This document shows positions 24,809 through 32,649 of a DNA stretch of 32,656 nt, in pieces. The stretch comes from Candidatus Humimicrobium oleiphilum (GTDB taxonomy: Bacteria > Actinomycetota > Humimicrobiia > Humimicrobiales > Humimicrobiaceae). Numbering within the stretch: position 1 is the first letter of the stretch; every line of letters begins with the position of its first letter. A program made the position numbers and the translations under genes. The notes below the pieces were generated by a model. The model had not been told where the DNA came from and did not search any database. It saw only the letters and a program-made list of their open reading frames with translations. Location of the stretch: positions 21,898 through 54,553 of the forward strand of contig DBPS01000041.1 of NCBI GenBank assembly GCA_002304935.1, in the 5' to 3' direction.

Positions 24809-25705
24809 ATGGCAGAAGAGAACAATGCTGCTGCTTTTAATTCCCAGAGAATAATAGAAAACTTAAAATCCAACTGGCTTAATATATTAATAGTAATAGC
24901 AGCTGTAATAATAATAGTATTAATAATAAAGCTGGTCTCCAAAAAGATCAAAAAAACCCTTGATATAAAAATAAGCTCCGAAAAAGCTGAGATAAAAAAA
25001 AGGTCTTATACGTTCAGCGCCGTTATTTCAAATATTATTATCGGCCTGACAGTTTTTGCAGGCATTCTTATAATCGCTGATCAGTTCGGAATAAGCATTG
25101 TGCCGATTATAACCGGAGCCGGGATAGTCAGCGTTATTGTCGGACTCGGTGCCCAGAGCCTTGTAAAAGATCTCATAAACGGCTCTTTTATTTTATTTGA
25201 ACAATGGTACCAGATAAATGATGTCATAGAAGTAGGCAGCGTATCGGGTGTTGTCGAAAAATTCTCCCTCAGGACTACCGCAATAAGAAGCATCGACGGA
25301 GTCATTCATTATATACCTAATTCAGAAATAAAGATTTTAAGCAATAAGACTCAGGAATGGTCAAGAGCTGTTGTCTCTGTAGGAGTTGCCTACAAAGAAA
25401 ATACAGACAGGATTATTTCTGAATTAAAGAAAATACTAAATGATTTTTCAGATGAAAAAGAGTATAAAAGACTTATACTCGAAAAACCTGAGATTCTGGG
25501 AGAAGGTGTCGACGAGCTTGGAGAGTATGCGGTTAAATTTAAAATAATCTGCAAGGTAAAATCTTCCAATCAGTGGCTTATTGAAAGACAGCTTCGAAAA
25601 AGGATCAAAGACAGATTTGACGAACTTGGCATAGAAATACCATTCCCCTGCAATAATGTTTATCTACGAAACCAGAGGGACCAAGGGGACCAGAGGGACG
25701 TATAA
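24809..25705 (+). CDS. MscS-family mechanosensitive ion channel
   Basis: This 298-residue protein has TM1 at about 23-43, TM2 at about 70-90 and the pore-lining TM3 region GAGIVSVIVGLGAQSLVKDLINGSFILFEQWYQINDVI (about 103-140), the clearest MscS signature. The beta domain (VGSVSGVVEKFSLRTTAIRSIDG) and alpha/beta C-terminal domain end in FDELGIEIPFPCNNVYL. It opens on membrane tension. AGGAGG lies before the ATG. The last twelve residues, RNQRDQGDQRDV, and the stop codon are encoded by a repeated intergenic element that also occurs elsewhere in the window, so the tail is probably an acquired extension beyond the normal family end. Confidence 0.92.
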   Translation: MAEENNAAAFNSQRIIENLKSNWLNILIVIAAVIIIVLIIKLVSKKIKKTLDIKISSEKAEIKKRSYTFSAVISNIIIGLTVFAGILIIADQFGISIVPIITGAGIVSVIVGLGAQSLVKDLINGSFILFEQWYQINDVIEVGSVSGVVEKFSLRTTAIRSIDGVIHYIPNSEIKILSNKTQEWSRAVVSVGVAYKENTDRIISELKKILNDFSDEKEYKRLILEKPEILGEGVDELGEYAVKFKIICKVKSSNQWLIERQLRKRIKDRFDELGIEIPFPCNNVYLRNQRDQGDQRDV

Positions 25706-25710
25706 TTTGG
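25671..25710 (+). repeat. REP-like element copy A, overlapping the 3' end of mscS
   Basis: Three 9-base units, ACCAGAGGG, ACCAAGGGG and ACCAGAGGG, lead into the core ACGTATAATTTGG. The TAA within the core is the mscS stop codon. The same core occurs at 32632-32649 in the same orientation and at 30316-30332 inverted. This resembles small non-autonomous REP-type sequences; no transposase is present in the window. Confidence 0.75.
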
Positions 25711-25865
25711 TACCTCAGACTGATCAATAGTAATCAAGAATAATTACAATAACTGCTCATACTTCATATCACCAGAGAGATGGATGAACAGAATTGCATG
25801 ATAATATAACCGCACATCAAAACACCAAAGATGTATAAAACCATTTGTAACAATAATGAATCTGA

Positions 25866-26828
25866 TTATTCCCTTAAAGCACCTGATCTGTTAAATCCCA
25901 GCATGGAAGATGAAAAGGTAATAACAGCAAGATATATATAAAGCGGAAACCATATGATTTTTATGATATCTGTATTGCTTACAGTTCTGTCAAGAATAAA
26001 TATTATAGTATTGAATAGTATTGAAAAAACCAGCGCAATAAGAGCTGCCCTGGTAAGGTCATGGAACTGTTTTTCATCATACCATTCTCTTATTTTCTCT
26101 CTGGATTTCATTGCCAGCCAGTAGATTATGATAATTATATAAGGTATGATTGCCAGAAAGACTACACCTAATCCTTTCTGAAATGCCCAGAGCGGAAGAA
26201 ATATTATACAGGAAATCAAAAAAAGTATTCCGGATATACCCGATATCAAACCAATATACTGGGCATTGATAAAAACGGACTCATCCTTTACTACAACTTC
26301 TTTTCCGGCCAGTCCCCTTTTTTTGTTAATAATGCCAATAAGTAAAAATATAAGTATTACAAAGAGAAAATGGAGTCCCTGACTTACATAAAGTACTATG
26401 AATTCATCAGGGAGGCCAAAGATATATTCTTTGGAAATATCGCCAAGCAAGGCAAAATCCCCGAAAACCATCAGGAAAGAAATTATTGAAACAAAAAAAA
26501 TAAAAGATTTAATGATACTTTCCTTTTTAAAAAAGCTCAGATCCAGCAGTATCATTATTATTGCGGCCAGATGAAAGAGAAAAAGTATCATGAATGCTGC
26601 TGCTACAAAATACTGTGCATTGATAAATGATCTTTCCACCCCTGTGCCTGTAATTATAGCCTTTCTGATCAGTTCATAGAAAACCATATTCATGATAAGG
26701 CAAAGAAAAGAAATTATACTTAATAAAATAGTTATATTTTTTATAATCATAAACTTTTTTGATTGCATTTTGCTCCTTCCGGAAAAACTATCCATAACAG
26801 AATATGTATTATTCTCATACATTTTCAA
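25866..26828 (-). CDS. integral membrane protein of unknown function with duplicated FINAQY motif
   Basis: I do not recognise this 320-residue protein. It has about eight hydrophobic helices (near 31-53, 72-96, 107-127, 143-168, 193-216, 221-240, 259-280, 290-308) and short charged loops. The hexapeptide FINAQY occurs twice, at 68-73 and 186-191, each directly before a membrane helix, suggesting an internal duplication of a four-helix unit. No catalytic motif or signal peptide is visible. It lies 108 bases downstream of an Xre-type regulator on the same strand, an arrangement known for regulator/membrane-protein pairs such as those with DUF2975, which it resembles only loosely. Confidence 0.7.
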   Translation of the reverse strand: MKMYENNTYSVMDSFSGRSKMQSKKFMIIKNITILLSIISFLCLIMNMVFYELIRKAIITGTGVERSFINAQYFVAAAFMILFLFHLAAIIMILLDLSFFKKESIIKSFIFFVSIISFLMVFGDFALLGDISKEYIFGLPDEFIVLYVSQGLHFLFVILIFLLIGIINKKRGLAGKEVVVKDESVFINAQYIGLISGISGILFLISCIIFLPLWAFQKGLGVVFLAIIPYIIIIIYWLAMKSREKIREWYDEKQFHDLTRAALIALVFSILFNTIIFILDRTVSNTDIIKIIWFPLYIYLAVITFSSSMLGFNRSGALRE

Positions 26829-26936
26829 TCTTCTCCTTTATGGTTTAAAAATCATTTTATTCAAAATAACTGCTGCCTCCAGGCCGGTGCATTATAATTT
26901 TTAATCTGCCAGTATATGAAAAACAGCTTGTGCGCA

Positions 26937-27155
26937 TCATTTTTTATTAAGATAAAAAATTTCCTCTACAGATTTTTTAAAGAAATCTGCTATTTTTAAT
27001 GCAAGTGTAACTGATGGATTAAATTTACCAGCCTCTATCGAATGGATTGTAAGACGTGTCACGCCGACCGCATTGGCAAGGTCCTGCTGGGATATCTCAC
27101 CGTGCTCAAATCTTAACTTCCTTAAATTGTTTTCAAGTTTAAAATTGTCAATCAT
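26937..27155 (-). CDS. small Xre/Cro-type HTH transcriptional regulator
   Basis: The 72-residue protein is a single HTH_3 domain: LRKLRFEHGEISQQDLANAVGVTRLTIHSIEAGKFNPSVTLALKIADFFKKSVEEIF. The recognition helix is VTRLTIHSIE, and the ending VEEIFYLNKK is typical of YozG-like stand-alone regulators that often accompany a membrane protein gene. It is probably autoregulatory: its promoter (27193-27221) is overlapped by repeated ACTATAC/GTATAGT sites. No strong ribosome-binding site is seen before the ATG. Confidence 0.92.
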   Translation of the reverse strand: MIDNFKLENNLRKLRFEHGEISQQDLANAVGVTRLTIHSIEAGKFNPSVTLALKIADFFKKSVEEIFYLNKK

Positions 27156-27174
27156 CTTAATAAAAATATTAGAT

Positions 27175-27221
27175 GTATAGTTTTATATACATAAAATATA
27201 CTATACTATACTTTTTGTCAA
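27175..27221 (-). promoter_or_regulatory. strong promoter with overlapping operator-like repeats for the Xre/membrane-protein unit
   Basis: The minus strand reads TTGACA (27216-27221, perfect -35), a 17-base spacer and TATTTT (27193-27198). On the plus strand ACTATAC occurs at 27200-27206 and again overlapping at 27205-27211, inside the spacer, and the inverted copy GTATAGT is at 27175-27181, just downstream of the expected start site. Such spaced half-sites around a promoter fit binding by an Xre repressor. Confidence 0.75.
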
Positions 27222-27388
27222 TAGTTTAAAAAATATTTAACCTGGCTTTAATTACAGACCTGAATATGTTTTAAGCCAGCACCTGCAATCATTTATAAAA
27301 AATTATTGCAATTATTTTTTATAAAGATTAAGATTACTTGTTTTTAAAAAGTTAATGATAAAAAGTATTTATTAAAGATAATAAATTT

Positions 27389-29164
27389 ATGGAAATAAGA
27401 AATATTGCAATAATCGCTCATGTCGATCATGGCAAGACTACGCTGGTGGATTCACTTTTAAGACTTTCAAAGACACGGCTTTCCAAAGAAATGGCAGACG
27501 CTGAATGCATACTTGACAGCAATGATATTGAAAGAGAGCGAGGGATAACCATATTCTCTAAAAATGCTTCCGTAGTCTGGAAAGATATAAAAATCAATAT
27601 TATTGATACTCCCGGTCATGCAGATTTCGGAGGAGAAGTAGAGCGAGTCTTAAAAATGGCAGACGGTTCCCTTCTTCTTGTTGATGCCAAAGAAGGACCA
27701 ATGCCCCAGACACGTTTTGTATTAAAAAAAGCTCTTGAGCTAAAACACAAAATAATAGTCGTCATAAACAAAATCGACAAATCTGACGCAAATATTAACA
27801 ATGCCCTTAACAAGACCTTTGACCTGTTTATCGAACTTGGGGCAGATGAAGAAACAGCTGATTTTCCCATAATCTACTGCTCTTCGAAAATGAGTAAAGC
27901 AGGTCACAAATCCGATTTAAAACAAATGAAAGACGTTTCTGCATTATTTGAAGAAATTATCAGCCGCATACCTGCGCCTGTATGTAATGCCAGTGCCCCA
28001 CTCCAGATGCTGGTGACTTCTATTAACTGGGATAATTACAAAGGCAGGATAGCAAAAGGCAGGATTTATAATGGCACCATCAGATCCGGTGAGGAAATCA
28101 TGCATATAAATCGTGAAGGGAAAATGCAGAAATACAAAATAACTTCACTTATGAATTTTCAGGGCCTTGCCCAGGTGGAAATAGATGAAGCAAGTGCAGG
28201 AGAAATAGTAGCAATTTCAGGAATACCGGATATTACAATCGGGGAGACTATCGCAGATTTGAACAATCCGTCAGCCCTGCCCCTTCTAAGCATAGAAGAG
28301 CCTACAGTAAAAATGAATTTTGATATAAATACTTCTCCTTTTGCAGGAAAAGAAGGAAAATTTACTACATCAAGGCAGATAAGGGAAAGACTTTACAAGG
28401 AACTTGATAATGATGTTGCTTTAAGAGTTGAAGATAACCCTGAAGGCGGCTGGACAGTTTCAGGCAGAGGTGAGCTTCATCTTGCAATTTTTATTGAACG
28501 TTTAAGGCGTGAAGGTTACGAGTTTCAGGTAGCTCAGCCACAGGTCATTGTAAAAATTATCGATGGACAGAAAATGATTCCTTTTGAAGAAGTTTTTATC
28601 GAAGTTCCTGAACAATATTCCGGTTCTGTAATACAGAAGCTTGGCAGCAGGTCAGGAATAATGAAAAAAATGGAATTAAAAGATGGTATTGCACATCTGG
28701 AATTTATAATACCGACTCGCGGATTATTCGGATATAGAAGAGAATTTATGACTGATACAAGAGGACTGGGCATAATGAACTCGCTTTTTTATAAGTACAT
28801 GCATGAAAAAAATGAATGGAAAGAGCGTGAAAGAGGTTCGCTTGTTGCTTTTGAAACTGGCAATACCAGATTATACGGTCTTACCAATGTTCAGGACCGC
28901 GGTGAGCTTTTTTACGGACCAGGAGCAAATGTCTACAGAGGTCAGGTAGTGGGCCAGAATTCGCGAAATAATGATATCTGGGTAAATGTCTGCAAGGAAA
29001 AACAGCTTTCAAATATGAGGTCAAAAGGTGAAGGGACTTCCGAACACTTTAATGTACCCAGGATAATGTCACTTGAGGATTCTCTTGAATATATTGACGG
29101 CAGCGAGCTGGTCGAGGTAACGCCCAAATCGGTAAGGATAAGAAAAATAAATCTGAATCAGTAG
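27389..29164 (+). CDS. typA: translational GTPase TypA/BipA
   Basis: TypA is a ribosome-associated GTPase of the EF-G class linked to stress and 50S assembly. The 591-residue protein has G1 AHVDHGKTT (10-18), the ERERGITI switch I region, G3 DTPGHADFGGEVERVLKMADG, G4 NKIDKSDA and a G5-like CSSK. Domain II (TSINWDNYKGRIAKGRI), the EF-G-like domains (NPEGGWTVSGRGELHLAIFIE) and the TypA-specific C-terminal domain (RSKGEGTSEHFNVPRIMSLEDSLEYI) follow. Length and order match TypA. The ATG has only a weak purine-rich stretch upstream. It appears to be a single-gene unit. Confidence 0.97.
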   Translation: MEIRNIAIIAHVDHGKTTLVDSLLRLSKTRLSKEMADAECILDSNDIERERGITIFSKNASVVWKDIKINIIDTPGHADFGGEVERVLKMADGSLLLVDAKEGPMPQTRFVLKKALELKHKIIVVINKIDKSDANINNALNKTFDLFIELGADEETADFPIIYCSSKMSKAGHKSDLKQMKDVSALFEEIISRIPAPVCNASAPLQMLVTSINWDNYKGRIAKGRIYNGTIRSGEEIMHINREGKMQKYKITSLMNFQGLAQVEIDEASAGEIVAISGIPDITIGETIADLNNPSALPLLSIEEPTVKMNFDINTSPFAGKEGKFTTSRQIRERLYKELDNDVALRVEDNPEGGWTVSGRGELHLAIFIERLRREGYEFQVAQPQVIVKIIDGQKMIPFEEVFIEVPEQYSGSVIQKLGSRSGIMKKMELKDGIAHLEFIIPTRGLFGYRREFMTDTRGLGIMNSLFYKYMHEKNEWKERERGSLVAFETGNTRLYGLTNVQDRGELFYGPGANVYRGQVVGQNSRNNDIWVNVCKEKQLSNMRSKGEGTSEHFNVPRIMSLEDSLEYIDGSELVEVTPKSVRIRKINLNQ

Positions 29165-29217
29165 TGCAATGTGCCTCGATTTATAATTTTAACAATTCAG
29201 TTATCGAAAAAAATCAG

Positions 29218-29340
29218 GCATTGGTAAGTCTAATCAAGAATTTACAAGCTGAATTAGTTATTGAGAAGTTATATTATCTATTGATACAAATTAAGCATTG
29301 GCAAGTTAAACATTGATAAGTTAAATTAAATTTTTAACTT
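29218..29340. repeat. three degenerate 16-base direct repeats in the spacer after typA
   Basis: GCATTGGTAAGTCTAA (29218-29233), GCATTGGCAAGTTAAA (29295-29310) and ACATTGATAAGTTAAA (29310-29325) are related copies. The last can pair with TTTAACTT (29333-29340) to form an AT-rich hairpin. The 233-base gap 29165-29397 holds no gene. A regulatory role or chance in AT-rich DNA are both possible. Confidence 0.4.
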
Positions 29341-29397
29341 GAATTAATAGCAGCCAAAATATAAAATAAGCAGAAATATTTATTTTTAACTTTATCA

Positions 29398-30294
29398 ATG
29401 ATAAGAATAAAGAACAGAAAAACATCATTTTTTTTAATATTCCTTATTTATATTATAGCTTTCTTTATTGCTCTTCTTGTTTACAATTTTACCCGGAGCC
29501 TTCATATACTTGTTTCTACTTTTCTTGCTGACGTTGCAGCAACTCTGGCAGTATGGGGATTCGGTCTCCTCTTTGGAAATGCAAGCGCATATGATCCTTA
29601 CTGGAGCATAGCCCCTCTTGTTATTATTCCGTTCTGGATAATAATTTCAGATAAACCTCTGGCACTTGTTCATATTTTCTTTATTGCAGTAGTATTTATA
29701 TGGGGAATAAGACTTACCATGAACTGGGCTTTCAGATGGCGTGATTTTACGCATCAGGACTGGCGCTATACAATGCTTAAAAATAAAAATCCCCGTCTCT
29801 GGTTTTTAACTAATCTTTTTGGAATTAATCTTATGCCTACAATAATAGTTTATCTTGCTTTGATACCCGCTTATTTTGGAATCAGGGCTGATTCTTATTC
29901 TAATATTAATATAGTTTCATTTATAGGAATAGTCATTTGTCTGGGGGCAGTAATAATGCAGCTTGTCTCTGACCTGCAGATGGATAGATTTAAGGAAAAA
30001 AACATTCATGAAAACAGACATATAGACAGCGGTCTGTGGAAATACAGCCGGCATCCCAACTATTTTGGCGAAGTTTCTTTCTGGTGGGGTATCTGGCTTA
30101 TTCAGCTGGGGGCTGATTCTAAAATGTTTATTACCGTTATCGGTCCGGTTGCAATGACTATTTTGTTTTTGTTAATAAGCATACCTATGATGGAAAAACA
30201 TATTTCTTTGTCAAAACCAGGATATGCCCTTTACAAAAAACGGGTTTCTATTTTTATCCCCTGGTTCAGAAGAGGGAGCATCCCCGAAAGATGA
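29398..30294 (+). CDS. DUF1295 (steroid 5-alpha-reductase / isoprenylcysteine methyltransferase-like) membrane protein
   Basis: This 298-residue membrane protein has about seven helices and the DUF1295 signatures: WGIRLTMNWAFRWRDFTHQDWRY, a central NLFGINLMPT segment, DLQMDRFK and the C-terminal HIDSGLWKYSRHPNYFGE followed by WWGIWLI. The last motif is shared with steroid reductases and ICMT-like methyltransferases, where it helps bind NADPH or SAM. The lipid-like substrate is unknown. No ribosome-binding site is obvious before the ATG. The stop codon lies inside a 20-base sequence duplicated 47 bases downstream. The next gene encodes an Fe-S protein. Confidence 0.87.
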   Translation: MIRIKNRKTSFFLIFLIYIIAFFIALLVYNFTRSLHILVSTFLADVAATLAVWGFGLLFGNASAYDPYWSIAPLVIIPFWIIISDKPLALVHIFFIAVVFIWGIRLTMNWAFRWRDFTHQDWRYTMLKNKNPRLWFLTNLFGINLMPTIIVYLALIPAYFGIRADSYSNINIVSFIGIVICLGAVIMQLVSDLQMDRFKEKNIHENRHIDSGLWKYSRHPNYFGEVSFWWGIWLIQLGADSKMFITVIGPVAMTILFLLISIPMMEKHISLSKPGYALYKKRVSIFIPWFRRGSIPER

Positions 30295-30347
30295 AAACAA
30301 AATTAATTTATTGAACCAAATTATACGTCCCTGAAAGGTGAAAACAG
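30281..30347 (+). repeat. 20-base direct duplication flanking an inverted REP core
   Basis: TCCCCGAAAGATGAAAACAA (30281-30300) and TCCCTGAAAGGTGAAAACAG (30328-30347) match at 17 of 20 bases. The first copy contains the TGA stop of the DUF1295 gene. The second supplies GAAAGGTG as the ribosome-binding site of the Fe-S gene whose ATG follows at 30348. Between them lies the inverted REP-like core at 30316-30332. Confidence 0.7.
30316..30332 (-). repeat. REP-like element copy B (core only, inverted)
   Basis: CCAAATTATACGTCCCT is the exact reverse complement of AGGGACGTATAATTTGG in copy A. The 9-base units that precede the core in the other copies are not recognisable here, so it is a truncated or minimal copy. 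Confidence 0.75.
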
Positions 30348-31217
30348 ATGTGTGAATTATGCATGAAACATGGTGCTGGAGGAAAATGGTATCTCAATGC
30401 CAAGCATTATTCCGATGAAGTTGTGGAAAAATATGGTCTTTATGATTTTCTTCTTGAACAGTATAAAAATTTTGAACAGATGTCTGTCAGAAAAGTCAGC
30501 GGTTTCAGCCCTGTAGGGATGGATTACAGGATGAGAATGCCTATCATAGGAAGAATAATAAAAAATATGGCTGGCAATATGTTAAACAAGCAGAGATTTC
30601 CGAAAGATCCTTTTAAGCCCGAAAGCCATATCGGACAGATCGTTCCAATGGAAGATGCGATAGCTATTATCGAAGAATGCGCCGCAGAACCCATAATTGA
30701 AAAAAACTGTATGTGCAGATATATGTCAAGGGGAGAAAAAGAAGCTTGCTGCATTAATTTTGGAGTAATGTCTGAAGTAATAAGCCAGCTGCCTCGTTTT
30801 GTTCCCGAAAAAGACAAATTTCACCTTACAAGAAAAGAGGCTGTAGAAAGATTTAAAGCTCACAATAGAAAGGGCTACATAGGGACAATATGGTTTGGAC
30901 CTTTTCCTTATATAAATAATCTCTGCTCATGTGAAAGTCCTGAATGTGCCGGGATAAGACCAAGAGTTGATTTTGGTATAATGTCAGTTCATAAGGCGGA
31001 ATATGTCATAGGCCTTGAAAAAAACAGATGTGATGACTGCGGTGCATGCATAATAAAATGTCCTTTTAATGCTATTGAAAAAGACCCTTACAGCAGAAAA
31101 ATAAAAATTGATCTCGACAAATGTTTTGGATGCGGTGTCTGCAGGCATGTCTGTCCCAATGATGCACTTTTTCTTCTGCCAAGGGATATTGTGCCTGAAG
31201 TCGCCGGAAAATATTGA
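30348..31217 (+). CDS. 4Fe-4S ferredoxin-domain protein with extended cysteine-rich N-terminal domain
   Basis: The 289-residue protein begins MCELCMKHG and has a long N-terminal domain with extra cysteines (C2, C5, C121, C123, C134, C135, C193, C195, C200). A C-terminal two-cluster ferredoxin follows (C228, C231, C234, C238-P and C259, C262, C265, C269-P). It is soluble. This architecture is widespread in anaerobes as an uncharacterised 4Fe-4S binding protein. The N-terminal cysteines may hold another cofactor. It is followed after 9 bases by a second small Fe-S gene, so the two are likely cotranscribed and may work together in electron transfer. Confidence 0.88.
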   Translation: MCELCMKHGAGGKWYLNAKHYSDEVVEKYGLYDFLLEQYKNFEQMSVRKVSGFSPVGMDYRMRMPIIGRIIKNMAGNMLNKQRFPKDPFKPESHIGQIVPMEDAIAIIEECAAEPIIEKNCMCRYMSRGEKEACCINFGVMSEVISQLPRFVPEKDKFHLTRKEAVERFKAHNRKGYIGTIWFGPFPYINNLCSCESPECAGIRPRVDFGIMSVHKAEYVIGLEKNRCDDCGACIIKCPFNAIEKDPYSRKIKIDLDKCFGCGVCRHVCPNDALFLLPRDIVPEVAGKY

Positions 31218-31226
31218 TTAACGATT

Positions 31227-31493
31227 ATGAAAAAGAAAACAATAATTAAAATAGATTATTCTTTATGTGGTGACGGTGTTAAAGAAAATGTAGATCCAAG
31301 AGAGTGCTGTAAATGTTTAAGAATATGCAAACCTGCTATTTTTCTTCTTCATCAGACACTTGGGGCAAAAGAAGATAACCCGCTTGATCCCGAATGCTGG
31401 AGAGTAACACCTCTTTGGGCTTCTCTTTGTACTTTATGTATGGAATGTGTAAAAGCTTGTCCGGCAAATGCAATTCAGATCACACAGAAATAG
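31227..31493 (+). CDS. small ferredoxin-like Fe-S protein
   Basis: The 88-residue protein has a cysteine-rich N-terminal half (C14, C27, C28, C30, C34, C57) and a full 4Fe-4S motif at the C-terminal end (C68, C71, C74, C78-P). The first half has irregular spacing, so only one standard cluster can be asserted. It starts 9 bases after the larger Fe-S gene. The role is likely electron transfer with that neighbour; the donor and acceptor are unknown. Confidence 0.83.
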   Translation: MKKKTIIKIDYSLCGDGVKENVDPRECCKCLRICKPAIFLLHQTLGAKEDNPLDPECWRVTPLWASLCTLCMECVKACPANAIQITQK

Positions 31494-31597
31494 AGAATTG
31501 GCTATTAAAAAAATAGTTATTATAAAAACAATTCAAAATTAAAAAATATAAATAAACTTTTTTATATATTATTGCTAGTGAAAGAAATATACAGCAA

Positions 31598-32605
31598 ATG
31601 AAAAAAAATGATTTTTCCAAATGTCTTGTTATTGGAGGAGCCGGAATGCTCGGATTTGAAATTGCGAGCCAGCTGCTTGATGAATGTGAAGAAGTCAGGA
31701 TACTAGACCTGCAGCCAGTTAATGATGATCGTTTTGTTGGAATTGTAGGAGATATAAGAAATCAGGAAGATATTGATAAAGCCTGCAGTGATGTAGATGT
31801 TGTTTTCCAGACAGCCGCAGCGGTATGGAACCCGTCGACTCCTGACAATATTTACGATGAGGTTAATATAAATGGAAACCGCAATGTAATAGATTCCTGC
31901 CATAAAAATAGTGTTAAAAAGCTTGTATTTACCAGTTCAATGGATGTAGTGGTAGATGGGAAAAAACCAATTGTATATGGAGATGAATCTTTATCATATC
32001 CTAAAAAAATGCCTGGTGATAATTACAGCAGAACAAAAATAATCTCTGAAAAATTTATGCTTGATGCAAATTCCGAAAAGCTTTCAACCTGTGCATTAAG
32101 ACCGGCCGGCATTTACGGACCACGTGACAAATATCACCTTCCCAATATAGTTAAAGCAGCTCAGAGCAGACCGGCAATAAAAGTTGGAAATGGCTCCGCA
32201 AAATTCAGCCATGTTTATTCAGAGAATGCTGCTTATGCGCATATTCTTGCTGCCAAGAACCTTTACCCTGGTTCCAAAGTTGCAGGAAATGTATATTTTA
32301 TTACTGATCATCAGCCAGCAGAAAACTTATTTGATTTTATGGCACCTTTTCTTATTGAATTTGGATTAGAGCCTATCAGGAAATCAATACCTTATCCAAT
32401 TGCCTATTTTCTAAGCTGTATAAATGAAAAAATAAATCCCCGCTCAAATTTCAATAGCTTTTCAATAATACAGACATGCGTGGATCATACTTTTGTGCAC
32501 CACAAAGCAACAGAAGATTTTGGCTATCAGCCTATTATTTCGAAAGAAGAAGCCTTTAAAAGGACTGTTGACTGGTTTAAGAGAAACCATTTTAAAAGGA
32601 CCTAA
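31598..32605 (+). CDS. extended SDR, 3-beta-hydroxysteroid dehydrogenase-like / NAD-dependent epimerase family
   Basis: This 335-residue protein has the Rossmann glycine motif GGAGMLG (13-19), GDIRNQEDI (51-59), TSS at 112-114 and the catalytic pair Y143-x3-K147 in NYSRTKIISEK. RPAGIYGPRD and a substrate-binding C-terminal half follow. It most resembles the 3-beta-HSD/sterol C4-decarboxylase-like branch of extended SDRs, though sugar epimerases share these motifs. It acts with NAD(P) in the cytoplasm or at the membrane. A 104-base AT-rich spacer separates it from the small ferredoxin gene. A REP-like element starts 3 bases after its stop codon. Confidence 0.83.
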   Translation: MKKNDFSKCLVIGGAGMLGFEIASQLLDECEEVRILDLQPVNDDRFVGIVGDIRNQEDIDKACSDVDVVFQTAAAVWNPSTPDNIYDEVNINGNRNVIDSCHKNSVKKLVFTSSMDVVVDGKKPIVYGDESLSYPKKMPGDNYSRTKIISEKFMLDANSEKLSTCALRPAGIYGPRDKYHLPNIVKAAQSRPAIKVGNGSAKFSHVYSENAAYAHILAAKNLYPGSKVAGNVYFITDHQPAENLFDFMAPFLIEFGLEPIRKSIPYPIAYFLSCINEKINPRSNFNSFSIIQTCVDHTFVHHKATEDFGYQPIISKEEAFKRTVDWFKRNHFKRT

Positions 32606-32607
32606 AG

Positions 32608-32649
32608 AGATCAGGGGGATCAGGGGGACCAGGGGGACGTATAATTTGG
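32608..32649 (+). repeat. REP-like element copy C, just after the SDR gene
   Basis: Three 9-base units (AGATCAGGG, GGATCAGGG, GGACCAGGG) precede the core GGACGTATAATTTGG. The core matches copy A at 25693-25710 in the same orientation. The element lies directly past the stop codon of the SDR gene. Confidence 0.75.

Noticed and set aside
25671..25710. CRISPR-like reading of the 9-base tandem units
   Set aside because: Units are contiguous, far too short, without spacers and without cas genes.
27242..27279. Inverted repeat CTGGCTT / AAGCCAG ahead of typA
   Set aside because: Only 7 bp with a 24-base loop and no T run; too weak to call a terminator or operator.
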